Shown: positions 6,422 through 14,147 of the stretch, one piece after another
Numbering within the stretch: position 1 is the stretch's first letter
Layout of the letters: every line of letters begins with the position of its first letter
Source: an uncultured Clostridia bacterium
GTDB taxonomy: Bacteria; Bacillota; Clostridia; Lachnospirales; Lachnospiraceae
Direction of reading: 5' to 3'
Length of the DNA stretch: 14,371 nt
Assembly (NCBI GenBank): GCA_947178045.1
Contig: CAMWWR010000006.1
Span: 1 to 14,371 of the forward strand
Translations under genes and position numbers: made by a program
Notes under the pieces: model-generated
Seen by the model: only the letters and a program-made list of their open reading frames with translations
Databases searched by the model: none
What the model was told of the DNA's origin: nothing

Positions 6422-7691
6422 AGATAATATAATCCGTAATGCAATCGTACCAGTGTACATAGACAGTGCCGTTAATGGTAAGTCGTTCATTATCGGGAAG
6501 CTGCTCGCTCCAGCGCTTCCGGTATCGGTCGATTGCCCAGTCATCGCGGTTGAAGCGGCGCCAGAGAATTGTCCGGCCGTTCCGGTCCAGGAATTGCTCG
6601 GATATCACCCCGCAGTTACGGGCTTCGATATCCATTACGCATACGGTATCATAGCTTTTTCCGTTGATCGTAACGATATATCGCCCCACGATATCCAGCA
6701 GGAATTCTTTATCGGCGCTCGTTACAGCTGCTCCGGTTCTCTGAATATCACCCTTCGGAGCCAGATTTGTTTCGTTTCCGATATTGTCTTCGCCGAAACC
6801 CCAGACAGGCATAAACTCATCGCCGTCAAGAAAAGTGATATAGTTTCTGACCTCTTCGTCGGTCCGGATTGCCGCCAGATAACGGCAGTGGGTCTCTGTG
6901 AGCTGAGCCACAAAGGTTCGGTCAATGACTTCCGTCTTATCGGAGTATGACGCCTCTCTTGCGGTCAGCTCCACCCCCTCGATGCCGTGGACCTTTGCTC
7001 TGCCGGTAACCTTCATGTCATACACATGGCTGCACCGTCGGGAAGGAATATCGTACATGCCCCAGGAAAGCCTTTCGCCGAGTCTGGGGATGAGGAACCA
7101 TCCCATAAGCTCTTCCCATTTTACCGCAAACGGCGCTTCCGGACTTGCTTCGATTTTGTATTCGGGAATAAATTCAGGCAACTTTTTCATGCTGTATTCT
7201 CCTTTCGAGCGATCGGTGCGATGCGGATATTTATTTTTGAAGTTTTGCTTTGCGGTATGAAGCCTGCTTTTTACTGTTCCGACAGGAATGTTCAGCCGCC
7301 TTGCGATTTCCGCCTGGGGCAGCTCCTTCCAGAAATACAGATAAAGAATCTGCTTATCCTTATCACCCAGCAAGCCGAGAGTTTCTCTTACGGTATATAC
7401 CTCCGAAATACCATGCCTGCCCTCTGACAATTCTTTCTCTGTTAGCTCGTCAATCGGGATCTCAAATTGTTTGGCTTTCCTGCGGAAATAGTCGTTGCAT
7501 TTGTTTCGGGCTATGCTCAGGATCCAGGCCTTAAACGATGCCCGGTTCTTCAGCTGAGGAAACTTCAGATAAGCTGTAAAATAGATTTCCTGAAGCACGT
7601 CGTCCGCATCCGCCCTGGAATTCAATCGAAATCTTACAAAGCGTTCGACAGATACTCGCTCCGCTTCCAGCAATGTTTCAAAATCGTCCAC
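6420..7691 (-). CDS. ECF-type sigma factor with soluble C-terminal domain of unknown function
   Basis: The N-terminal part is an ECF (group 4) RNA polymerase sigma factor: region 2 at residues ~10-75 (ADDVLQEIYFTAY; FKAWILSIARNKCNDYFRRK) and region 4 helix-turn-helix at ~100-155 (PQAEIARRLNIPVGTVKSRL). ECF sigmas normally end about here. This frame continues for 256 residues (168-423) into a domain I do not recognise: no membrane segment, many aromatics and acidics, conserved-looking WGFGEDN, DKEFLLDIVGRY, FLDRNGRTILWRRFNRDDWAIDRY and YVHWYDCITDY. Unlike usual anti-sigma factors it is neither membrane-bound nor an HC-type zinc protein. I chose the GTG at 7691 because AGGAGGTGAT (7695-7704), a ten-base match to the 16S 3' end, precedes it with ideal spacing. 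A second strong start lies in frame at residue 168. The stop codon is made at the edge of the adjoining repeat. Codon and base use look less GC-rich than in neighbours, so acquisition by transfer is possible. Confidence 0.85.
   Translation of the reverse strand: MDDFETLLEAERVSVERFVRFRLNSRADADDVLQEIYFTAYLKFPQLKNRASFKAWILSIARNKCNDYFRRKAKQFEIPIDELTEKELSEGRHGISEVYTVRETLGLLGDKDKQILYLYFWKELPQAEIARRLNIPVGTVKSRLHTAKQNFKNKYPHRTDRSKGEYSMKKLPEFIPEYKIEASPEAPFAVKWEELMGWFLIPRLGERLSWGMYDIPSRRCSHVYDMKVTGRAKVHGIEGVELTAREASYSDKTEVIDRTFVAQLTETHCRYLAAIRTDEEVRNYITFLDGDEFMPVWGFGEDNIGNETNLAPKGDIQRTGAAVTSADKEFLLDIVGRYIVTINGKSYDTVCVMDIEARNCGVISEQFLDRNGRTILWRRFNRDDWAIDRYRKRWSEQLPDNERLTINGTVYVHWYDCITDYII
7188..7205 (-). 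promoter_or_regulatory. Internal in-frame RBS and ATG in sigma gene
   Basis: On the minus strand AAAGGAG (7199-7205) is followed after 8 nt by ATG (7188-7190), codon 168 of the sigma reading frame. The position is exactly where the sigma domain ends (linker RTDRSKGEYS) and the unknown domain begins (MKKLPEF). This is as good a start signal as any gene in the window has, so a free 256-residue C-terminal protein is likely made as well as the 423-residue fusion. Use of this start is inferred. Confidence 0.6.
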
Positions 7692-7694
7692 ATC

Positions 7695-7704
7695 ATCACC
7701 TCCT
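7695..7704 (-). promoter_or_regulatory. Full-length Shine-Dalgarno deciding the GTG start
   Basis: AGGAGGTGAT on the minus strand matches ten consecutive bases of the anti-Shine-Dalgarno complement and ends 3 nt before the GTG at 7691 (7 nt from the AGGAGG core). Overlapping ATGs at 7693 and 7696 are in other frames and do not open a protein. This fixes the unusual GTG start. Confidence 0.8.
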
Positions 7705-7722
7705 CCTGTCTATATTTGATGA

Positions 7723-7732
7723 AAACCGGTTT
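7723..7732. promoter_or_regulatory. AAACCGGTTT palindrome in sigma gene leader
   Basis: Perfect 10-bp palindrome, with partial symmetry extending outward as TGAAAACCGGTTTCA, between the sigma-gene promoter and its ribosome binding site. Position and symmetry suit a repressor operator, but no factor is assigned. Confidence 0.3.
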
Positions 7733-7737
7733 CACTT

Positions 7738-7769
7738 ATTATAGACGGGAAGCGATACCGAAAGGTTCA
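7738..7769 (-). promoter_or_regulatory. ECF-type promoter, probably autoregulatory, overlapping a TATAAT box
   Basis: On the minus strand TGAACC (7764-7769) is separated by 16 nt from CGTCTA (7742-7747). ECF sigma promoters commonly have a GAAC-type -35 (TGAAAC for SigW) and a CGT-type -10 with about 16 bp between. A housekeeping TATAAT (7738-7743) overlaps the -10 but has no good -35. The promoter points at the sigma gene about 45-50 nt upstream of its start, which suggests autoregulation. The motif match is seen; recognition by this particular sigma is inferred. Confidence 0.55.
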
Positions 7770-7821
7770 TTTTTCAGAATGATTTTCAGCATAAGCATCC
7801 GTAAAGTTTGCAGAAAGACGA

Positions 7822-7866
7822 AAAATAAGCGGTACCCGGCGATAAAAGCCAAGTGCCGCTTATTTT
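7822..7866. terminator. Hairpin with T runs on both sides, downstream of PFOR gene
   Basis: Arms 7822-7832 and 7856-7866 (AAAATAAGCGG/CCGCTTATTTT) pair over 11 bp, with a short GGC/GCC stem in the loop. Each arm ends in a T run in its own direction, so it could work both ways, but it would mainly stop PFOR transcription before the sigma-gene promoter. It lies about 90 nt past the PFOR stop. Confidence 0.6.
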
Positions 7867-7905
7867 CCTGCTGATGAATCCCGGCGGACGGATGTCCGGA
7901 GCGGG

Positions 7906-7933
7906 CGGGCAGGGAGAAAAATCTCCCTGCCCG
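7906..7933. terminator. GC-rich hairpin after PFOR stop
   Basis: Arms 7906-7917 and 7922-7933 (CGGGCAGGGAGA/TCTCCCTGCCCG) form a perfect 12-bp stem with an AAAA loop, 23 nt past the PFOR stop. No T run follows on the minus strand. It therefore probably acts as a 3' stabiliser or an upstream partner of the hairpin at 7822-7866 rather than a terminator by itself. Confidence 0.55.
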
Positions 7934-7955
7934 GTTCCAAAAGCTGATAAAAAGC

Positions 7956-10900
7956 TTATTTTGCAAGCTCGACGAGCTTTGCGTATTTCTCTTTTGCTTC
8001 CTTCTCCGCCTTGTCGAAGAGCGCCTTTGCTCTTTCCGGGTTGGAACGGGAAAGACGGTTGTAGCGAACCTCGCTGTTGATGAATTCCTGATAATTTGCG
8101 GTCGGCTCCTTGGAATCCAGCTGGAACGGGTTCTTGCCCTCGATCGTGCGGCGCGGGTCGAAGCGGAACAGATGCCAGTAACCGGCCTCAACAGCACGCT
8201 TCTCCTCGGCTTGTGCATTCTTCATGCCACCCTTGATACCATGGTTGATACATGGAGCATAAGCGATCACAAGGGACGGACCCGGATAGCTCTCCGCCTC
8301 GGCGAGTGCCTTGATGCACTGTGCCTCGCTTGCGCCCATGGCGATCTGTGCAACATAGATATAGCCATAGCTCATCGCGATGCCTGCGAGATCCTTCTTC
8401 TTTACTTCCTTGCCGGCAGCTGCGAACTGTGCGATCGCGCCGGTCGGGGTAGCCTTGGAGGACTGTCCGCCGGTGTTGGAGTAAACCTCGGTATCGAATA
8501 CAAGGATGTTGACGTCCCTGCCGGAGGCAAGAACATGGTCAACGCCGCCGAAGCCGATATCGTAGGACCAGCCGTCACCGCCGAAGATCCACTGGGACTT
8601 CTTTGCGAGGAAATCTTTATTCTTCAGGATATAAGCCCTGTCTGCATTGTCGCAGTCGCAGCCTTCAAGAGCGGCAACAAGCTTCTTTGCAACCGGACCG
8701 TTTGCCGTGGAGGAATCCTTCGTAGCAAGGAACTCGTCGAGGAGCGCCTTCACCTCTTCCTTCTCCGCAACAGCAGCAAGGTTCTTTACGCTGTCGATTA
8801 CGCGGTCACGCAGAGTGGAAGCAGCGAGCTGCATACCAAGACCGAACTCGGCATTGTCCTCAAACAGGGAGTTTGCCCAGGCCGGACCCTTGCCTTCCTT
8901 GTTCACCGTGTACGGCGTCGAAGGGGAGGAACCGCCCCAGATCGAGGAGCAGCCGGTCGCGTTCGCGATATACATTCTGTCGCCGAACAGCTGGGTTACA
9001 AGCTTTGCGTAAGGAGTCTCGCCGCAGCCGCCGCATGCGCCGGAGAACTCGAGCAGAGGCTGCTTGAACTGGCTGCCGACAACACTTGTCTCCTTGAATT
9101 TTGCGATGATGTCCGCCGGCTCCTCAAGAGTTACGCCGTAATCGAACATCTTCTGTGTATCCATCTGGGACTCGAGGCCTGCCATCGAGAGCGCCTTGAC
9201 CGGACAGGTATTTGCGCATGCGCCGCAGCCGGTACAATCGAGTACAGAGATGGTGATGGCGAACTTCTTGCCGTCGTACTGCTTGAGCTCCTTCATGGAA
9301 GCGCCGGCCGGAGCCTTTGCCGCCTGCTCCTCGGTCATGGCAACCGGGCGAACGCAGGCATGCGGACAAACAAGCGCACACTTATTGCAGCCGATACATT
9401 TCTCGGAATCCCATACCGGAACGTCAACGGCTACGCCGCGCTTCTCGTAAGCGGCCGTTCCGAGCGGAACCGCGCCGTCTGCGTAGTCAACGAATGCGGA
9501 TACCGGAAGGTTGTTTCCGGCCTGCGCGTTGATCGCGTTCTGGATGGTGTTGACATATTTGATAACCTCAGGTCTGCCCTCTGTAGCGGAGATGGCGAGA
9601 TCCTCGTCCGCCGCATCTGCCCAGGAAGCAGGAATCTCGATCTTCACATAGTTCTTTGCGCCGGCGTCGATGGCGTCGTGATTCATCTTTACGACGTCGT
9701 CGCCCTTCTTGGAGTAGGTCGCGGTCGCCGCATCCTTCATATACTTGATCGCATCTTCCTCCGGAATGATGCCGGAGATGGAGAAGAAGGCCGACTGGAG
9801 GATCGTGTTGATGCGTCCGCCGAGACCGATCTCCTTGCCGAGCTTAAAGCCGTCGATCGTGTAGAGGTTGATCTTGTGGTCATGGATATATTTCTTTACC
9901 TGTCCCGGAAGCTCCGTCTCAAGCTCGTCCGCCGTCCATGCGCAGTTGAGCAGGAACGAACCGCCGTCCTTGAGATCCTGAACCATGTTGTACTTGCGAA
10001 CATAAGCCGGCATGTGGCAGGCTACGAAATCGGCCTTGTTGATCAGGTAGGTGGAACGGATCTTCTTGTCGCCGAAGCGAAGGTGGGAGATCGTAACGCC
10101 GCCGGACTTCTTGGAGTCATAATCGAAATATGCCTGAGCGTACTTGTCCGTATGATCGCCGATAATCTTGATGGAGTTCTTGTTTGCACCGACCGTACCG
10201 TCCGCGCCGAGACCCCAGAATTTGCAGGAGGTCGTGCCTGCCGGAGCGGTGTCGATCTCCTCCGGAACCTCGAGGGAGAGATTGGTCACGTCGTCCACGA
10301 TGCCGATGGTGAATTTCTTCTTGTCGGTATTTCCGTAAACGGCCTTGATCTGTGCCGGCGTGGTGTCCTTGGAGCCGAGGCCGTAGCGTCCGCTGTAAAC
10401 CGGAACGGCTGCGAACTGGGATTCCTTGAGGGCTGCCACAACGTCGAGATAGAGCGGCTCGCCGAGCGCGCCAGGCTCCTTCGTGCGGTCGAGCACGGTG
10501 ACCTGCTTAACGGAAGCCGGAATTGCCTCTACGAGGTGCTTTGCCGAGAACGGTCTGTAGAGACGAACCTTAACGACGCCGTACTTGCCGCCTGCGGCAT
10601 TCAGGTAGTCGACTGTCTCCTCGATCGTGTCGCATACGGAGCCCATCGCTACGATGACATGCTCTGCGTCCTCTGCGCCGTAGTAGTTGAACAGCTTGTA
10701 GTTCGTGCCGATCTTCTCGTTCACCTTGTCCATATACATCTGGGTGAGCTCCGGAACCGCGTCGTAATACGGGTTGCATGCCTCTCTTGCCTGGAAGAAT
10801 ACGTCCGGGTTCTGAGCGGTGCCCTTCTGTACCGGATGCTCCGGATTGAGCGCGCGCCTGCGGAACGCCTCGACAGCATCCATGTCAACCATTTCCTTCA

Positions 10901-11471
10901 GGTCCTCATAATCCCAGATCTCGATCTTCTGGATCTCGTGGGAGGTGCGGAAGCCGTCGAAGAAGTGCATGAACGGAACGCGTCCCTTGATCGCGGTCAG
11001 ATGTGCAACGGCTCCGAGATCCATCGTCTCCTGCACATTGCCGGAACAGAGCATTGCAAAACCGGTCTGACGGCATGCGTAAATGTCGGAATGATCGCCG
11101 AAAATGGAAAGAGCGTGGCTTGCGAGAGCACGCGCGGTTACGTTGATCACGCCCGGGAGCAGCTCGCCCGCGATCTTGTACATATTCGGAATCATCAGGA
11201 GAAGTCCCTGGGAAGCAGTGTAGGTGGCGGTCAGCGCACCTGCCGCAAGGGAGCCGTGTACGGCGCCCGCTGCACCGGCCTCGGACTGCATCTCGGTAAG
11301 AACGACCGGATGACCGAAGATGTTCTCTCTTCCCTGGGTTGCCCACATATCGGTGTAGTCAGCCATCGGGGAAGAAGGCGTGATCGGATAGATAGCAGCG
11401 CAGTCGGTAAATGCGTAAGACACATGTGCCGCAGCGGTGTTACCATCCATGGTTTTCATTTTCCTAGCCAT
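7956..11471 (-). CDS. nifJ: Pyruvate:ferredoxin (flavodoxin) oxidoreductase
   Basis: Cytoplasmic enzyme converting pyruvate and CoA to acetyl-CoA, CO2 and reduced ferredoxin, the central pyruvate step of anaerobic fermentation. At 1171 residues it is the full single-chain form with all domains in order: N-terminal pyruvate domain (YPITPSSPMADYTDMWATQG, residues ~28-47; then a TEMQSEAGAAGAVHG stretch), a CoA/transketolase-like middle, a two-cluster ferredoxin domain (CIGCNKCALVCP near 693-704 and CTGCGACANTCP near 742-753), and a TPP domain with the proximal-cluster CGGC near 812, GDGWSYDIGFGG near 960, NTGGQSSKATPTGA, and the last cluster cysteine in APCINHGIKGG near 1071. The ATG at 11471 has AAGGAGG (11481-11487) with 9-nt spacing; a second Met at residue 5 lacks this. 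It is monocistronic, with hairpins downstream. No key residue appears lost. Confidence 0.97.
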   Translation of the reverse strand: MARKMKTMDGNTAAAHVSYAFTDCAAIYPITPSSPMADYTDMWATQGRENIFGHPVVLTEMQSEAGAAGAVHGSLAAGALTATYTASQGLLLMIPNMYKIAGELLPGVINVTARALASHALSIFGDHSDIYACRQTGFAMLCSGNVQETMDLGAVAHLTAIKGRVPFMHFFDGFRTSHEIQKIEIWDYEDLKEMVDMDAVEAFRRRALNPEHPVQKGTAQNPDVFFQAREACNPYYDAVPELTQMYMDKVNEKIGTNYKLFNYYGAEDAEHVIVAMGSVCDTIEETVDYLNAAGGKYGVVKVRLYRPFSAKHLVEAIPASVKQVTVLDRTKEPGALGEPLYLDVVAALKESQFAAVPVYSGRYGLGSKDTTPAQIKAVYGNTDKKKFTIGIVDDVTNLSLEVPEEIDTAPAGTTSCKFWGLGADGTVGANKNSIKIIGDHTDKYAQAYFDYDSKKSGGVTISHLRFGDKKIRSTYLINKADFVACHMPAYVRKYNMVQDLKDGGSFLLNCAWTADELETELPGQVKKYIHDHKINLYTIDGFKLGKEIGLGGRINTILQSAFFSISGIIPEEDAIKYMKDAATATYSKKGDDVVKMNHDAIDAGAKNYVKIEIPASWADAADEDLAISATEGRPEVIKYVNTIQNAINAQAGNNLPVSAFVDYADGAVPLGTAAYEKRGVAVDVPVWDSEKCIGCNKCALVCPHACVRPVAMTEEQAAKAPAGASMKELKQYDGKKFAITISVLDCTGCGACANTCPVKALSMAGLESQMDTQKMFDYGVTLEEPADIIAKFKETSVVGSQFKQPLLEFSGACGGCGETPYAKLVTQLFGDRMYIANATGCSSIWGGSSPSTPYTVNKEGKGPAWANSLFEDNAEFGLGMQLAASTLRDRVIDSVKNLAAVAEKEEVKALLDEFLATKDSSTANGPVAKKLVAALEGCDCDNADRAYILKNKDFLAKKSQWIFGGDGWSYDIGFGGVDHVLASGRDVNILVFDTEVYSNTGGQSSKATPTGAIAQFAAAGKEVKKKDLAGIAMSYGYIYVAQIAMGASEAQCIKALAEAESYPGPSLVIAYAPCINHGIKGGMKNAQAEEKRAVEAGYWHLFRFDPRRTIEGKNPFQLDSKEPTANYQEFINSEVRYNRLSRSNPERAKALFDKAEKEAKEKYAKLVELAK

Positions 11472-11535
11472 GTTTTATATCCTCCTTATCTTTAGCGGAC
11501 CGGAAAAAGTATTCGGGTTCCGCAGGCTTTAATGT

Positions 11536-11565
11536 ATTTTAGAAAATCAAAAATACCTATCTAAA
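11536..11565 (-). promoter_or_regulatory. Candidate PFOR promoter
   Basis: On the minus strand TTTAGA (11560-11565) is followed after 18 nt by TAAAAT (11536-11541): four and five of six consensus matches. It would give a leader of about 55-60 nt before the PFOR start codon. Other weak pairs exist in this AT-rich stretch, for example a TTGTCG-N17-TAGATA about 25 bp further upstream, so the exact choice is uncertain. Confidence 0.4.
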
Positions 11566-11606
11566 AGAGTATCACGAAACGACAAAATAGTAAAGTGTCT
11601 TGAGAT

Positions 11607-11624
11607 AATTTTACCAGTAAAATT
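11607..11624. promoter_or_regulatory. AT-rich palindrome upstream of PFOR promoter
   Basis: AATTTTAC-CA-GTAAAATT, 8-bp perfect arms around a 2-bp centre, about 42 bp upstream of the candidate PFOR -35. The central 2 bp are too short for an RNA hairpin, so a DNA-binding site is more likely. It does not match the Rex or CcpA consensus as I know them. Confidence 0.3.
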
Positions 11625-11789
11625 TTTTTAAAATCGCGTGCGGACGGAGCGGGTTTTGTTGTATTGTGCATTATTTTCGGTTGTCCGGCGAAACGGGCTC
11701 AGAGAACAATTCGGGCCGGGGGCAAAAATCTGCAGAGGACCTTCCCGTGAGAAGCAGGAGAAGGACGGAGCGGTTTGCCGGAAGAGGGA

Positions 11790-11810
11790 ACGCCGGACCG
11801 TTTCCGGCGT
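11790..11810. other. GC-rich hairpin before greA promoter
   Basis: ACGCCGGA (11790-11797) pairs perfectly with TCCGGCGT (11803-11810) around a CCGTT loop. It lies 25 bp upstream of the greA -35 and has no T run, so it is not a clear terminator. Function unknown; chance in GC-rich DNA is possible. Confidence 0.3.
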
Positions 11811-11834
11811 GCGAAAAACATGCGATCCGGGCGG

Positions 11835-11863
11835 TTGACAAGAGGGCGGGAATCAGCTATAAT
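11835..11863 (+). promoter_or_regulatory. Perfect sigma-A promoter for greA-lysS
   Basis: TTGACA (11835-11840), 17-nt spacer, TATAAT (11858-11863): every position matches the housekeeping consensus and the spacing is optimal. Transcription would start near 11870, giving a leader of about 70 nt before greA. Confidence 0.88.
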
Positions 11864-11938
11864 GATGCGGATAATGGCGTGGCTTTACAGTCGGCCGCAC
11901 GGTGGCTGACGGCCAGGGTATGGAGGAAGTGAATTTCG

Positions 11939-12421
11939 ATGGCAGAGAAAAAAAATATTTTAACGTATGAGGGTCTCAGACAGCTGGAGGAGGAATTGCA
12001 GGATCTGAAGGTCAACCGGAGAAGACAGGTGGCGCAGAAGATCAAGGAGGCCAGGGAGCAGGGCGATCTTTCCGAGAATGCCGAGTACGATGCGGCGAAG
12101 GATGAGCAGCGGGATATCGAGGCGCGGATTGAGGAGATCGATAAGATCCTGAAAAACGCCGAGGTCGTCGTGGAGGACGAGGTCGATGTCGACGCGATCA
12201 ACGTCGGCTGCATGGTCAAAATTCTTGACATGGAATTCGACGATATTCTGGAGTACAAGATTGTCGGTTCTACCGAGGCGAACAGCTTAAAAGGAAAAAT
12301 CTCCAATGAGTCGCCGGTGGGGCGCGCGCTGATCGGCGCAAAGCTCGGGCAGGTAATCGACGTGGAGACGCAGTCAGGCGTGATCCGGTACAAGGTGCTT
12401 GAGATTCAGAAGACAAACTGA
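11939..12421 (+). CDS. greA: Transcription elongation factor GreA
   Basis: Rescues backtracked RNA polymerase by entering the secondary channel and stimulating cleavage of the RNA 3' end. At 160 residues it is a normal GreA. The N-terminal antiparallel coiled coil covers about residues 5-78, and its tip loop has GDLSENAEY with acidic D43 and E46, the equivalents of the E. coli catalytic-tip Asp and Glu. The C-terminal FKBP-like domain includes the SPVGRALIGAKLGQVIDV segment. The ATG at 11939 is preceded by GGAGGAAG (11922-11929) with 9-nt spacing. It is first in a two-gene unit with lysS, an order common in Lachnospiraceae-type clostridia, and is driven by a perfect consensus promoter. Confidence 0.96.
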   Translation: MAEKKNILTYEGLRQLEEELQDLKVNRRRQVAQKIKEAREQGDLSENAEYDAAKDEQRDIEARIEEIDKILKNAEVVVEDEVDVDAINVGCMVKILDMEFDDILEYKIVGSTEANSLKGKISNESPVGRALIGAKLGQVIDVETQSGVIRYKVLEIQKTN

Positions 12422-12569
12422 TTGCTGAAGGAGGCCGGGACGGTTCCTCGGGGAGACGGGGCGGCCGATGCGGGAAAATAAGCAGATTATTGCGCAAAGC
12501 AGCGCAGTGATCGCGGGAAAAATTATTGCAAAAAGGCATGACGATTTTTTTATAGAAATGAGGGATACG

Positions 12570-14093
12570 GTGGCAGAGGAAGGAAACGAGCGGAACATGG
12601 AAGAGGCGGCGCAGTCGCGGGAGGAGGTCAACCGGCTGATTCAGGTGAAGCGCGACAAGCTGGCGGAGCTGCAGGCGGCGGGGAAGGACCCGTTTCGGAT
12701 CACAAAGTATGACATAACGCACCACAGTGCGGAGATCAAGGATAATTTTGATACATTGGAGGGCACGAAGGTGTCCGTTGCCGGACGTCTGATGCAGAAG
12801 CGCGTGATGGGCAAGGCGTCGTTCTGCAATGTGCAGGATCTGCAGGGCAATATCCAGTCCTACGTCGCGCGCGACAGCGTCGGCGAGGAGGTGTATGCCG
12901 GCTTCAAGAAGTTTGATGTGGGCGATATTGTCGGCATTAAGGGAGAGGTATTCCGGACAAAAACGGGGGAGATTTCGGTGCATGCGGAGGAGATCACTCT
13001 GCTTGCGAAATCACTCAACGTCCTGCCGGAGAAGTATCACGGCCTGACCAATACCGATCTGCGCTACCGTCAGAGGTATGTTGATCTGATTATGAACCAG
13101 GAGGTCAGGGAGACCTTTATCAAGCGTTCGAAGATTATCGCGAGCATCCGTAAGTATCTTGCGGGCGAGGGCTTTATGGAGGTGGAGACGCCGCTGCTGG
13201 TGGCAAACGCGGGCGGCGCTGCGGCGCGTCCGTTTGAGACGCATTACAATGCGCTGGACGAGGATGTCAAGCTTCGCATTTCTCTGGAGCTCTACCTGAA
13301 GCGTCTGATCGTGGGAGGACTGGAAAAGGTTTATGAGATCGGGCGCGTGTTCCGCAATGAGGGCGTTGATACGCGGCACAATCCGGAATTTACGCTGATG
13401 GAGCTGTATCAGGCATACACCGACTACAACGGCATGATGGATCTGACGGAGAAGCTGTACCGCTTTGTGGCGAACGAGGTGCTCGGCACCACGAAAATCA
13501 CCTACAACGGCATCGAGATGGATCTCGGGCAGCCGTTTGAGCGCATCACGATGGTGGATGCGGTGAAGAAATATTCCGGCGTTGATTTCAACGAGATTCA
13601 CACGCTTGAGGAGGCGAGGGCCGCGGCGAAGGAGCATCAGGTGGAATTTGAGGAGCGCCACAAAAAGGGCGACATCCTGAATCTGTTTTTTGAGGAGTTT
13701 GTCGAGGAGCATCTTGTGCAGCCGACCTTCGTTATGGATCATCCGGTGGAGATCTCGCCACTGACCAAGAAAAAGCCGGATAATCCGGATTATGTGGAGC
13801 GCTTTGAGTTCTTTATGAACGGCTGGGAGATGGCGAACGCGTATTCCGAGCTGAACGACCCGATCGATCAGCGCGAGCGCTTCCGGGCGCAGGAAGAGCT
13901 GCTGGCCCAGGGCGACGAAGAGGCGAACGCGACCGACGAGGATTTCATGAATGCGCTGGAGCACGGCATGCCTCCGACGGGCGGGATCGGATTCGGGATT
14001 GACCGGATGATCATGCTGCTGACGGATTCACCGGCGATCCGGGATGTGCTGCTGTTTCCGACAATGAAAACGCTTGGCGGAAAAGACCAGTAA
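12570..14093 (+). CDS. lysS: Lysyl-tRNA synthetase, class II
   Basis: Charges tRNA-Lys with lysine using ATP. The N-terminal OB-fold anticodon-binding domain ([23 protein letters not shown]) is followed by the class II core: motif 1 around [11 protein letters not shown] (13168-13200), motif 2 [10 protein letters not shown]...[11 protein letters not shown] (about 13337-13410) and motif 3 [18 protein letters not shown] (about 13980-14033). The frame is open from an ATG at 12468, but that would add 34 residues with no family character and no nearby ribosome binding site. I prefer GTG at 12570 (MAEEGNERN...), which has GAGGG 5 nt upstream and gives 507 residues, the usual length. ATG at 12558 or 12597 remains possible. 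No T-box leader motif is seen in the 148 bp after greA. The stop at 14093 coincides with a sharp composition change. Confidence 0.95.
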   Translation: MAEEGNERNMEEAAQSREEVNRLIQVKRDKLAELQAAGKDPFRITKYDITHHSAEIKDNFDTLEGTKVSVAGRLMQKRVMGKASFCNVQDLQGNIQSYVARDSVGEEVYAGFKKFDVGDIVGIKGEVFRTKTGEISVHAEEITLLAKSLNVLPEKYHGLTNTDLRYRQRYVDLIMNQEVRETFIKRSKIIASIRKYLAGEGFMEVETPLLVANAGGAAARPFETHYNALDEDVKLRISLELYLKRLIVGGLEKVYEIGRVFRNEGVDTRHNPEFTLMELYQAYTDYNGMMDLTEKLYRFVANEVLGTTKITYNGIEMDLGQPFERITMVDAVKKYSGVDFNEIHTLEEARAAAKEHQVEFEERHKKGDILNLFFEEFVEEHLVQPTFVMDHPVEISPLTKKKPDNPDYVERFEFFMNGWEMANAYSELNDPIDQRERFRAQEELLAQGDEEANATDEDFMNALEHGMPPTGGIGFGIDRMIMLLTDSPAIRDVLLFPTMKTLGGKDQ

Positions 14094-14125
14094 AATCAAG
14101 GGTTTGCGGACTTTAAAACAGTATG

Positions 14126-14147
14126 GTACGACAAAAGTACGACAAAA
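14126..14147. repeat. Tandem 11-bp direct repeat after lysS
   Basis: GTACGACAAAA occurs twice back to back (14126-14136 and 14137-14147), exact in both copies, 33 bp after the lysS stop and at the start of AT-rich DNA. Short direct repeats in such a place resemble arm-type binding sites of tyrosine recombinases, but no integrase is visible in the window. Confidence 0.6.

Larger units (their letters stand above)
11472..11938. other. Divergent intergenic region between PFOR and greA
   Basis: A 467-bp spacer. The PFOR-proximal part (11532-11635) is AT-rich and holds a candidate minus-strand promoter and an AT palindrome. The greA-proximal part (11636-11834) is GC-rich, then comes a perfect plus-strand promoter. 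Short open frames at 11638-11838 and 11666-11932 run through the greA promoter and have arginine-rich, unnatural compositions, so they were not called. No tRNA, riboswitch or T-box motif was recognised. Confidence 0.5.

Noticed and set aside
8172..11495. A 1107-codon open frame antisense to the PFOR gene
   Set aside because: It mirrors the PFOR gene almost end to end; biased codon use in PFOR avoids the triplets that would read as stops on the other strand. The product is rich in R, L, V, G and C with no recognisable domain.
11638..11932. Small open frames in the PFOR-greA spacer
   Set aside because: They run across the perfect greA promoter, lack ribosome binding sites and have unnatural compositions.
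12422..12569. Possible T-box leader for lysS, or an N-terminal extension of LysS from the ATG at 12468
   Set aside because: No T-box core sequence or terminator/antiterminator pair is seen. The extra 34 residues have no family character, and the ATG at 12468 has no properly spaced ribosome binding site.
13011..13964. A 317-codon minus-strand frame opposite lysS
   Set aside because: lysS carries all class II motifs; the antisense frame is a by-product of its codon use.
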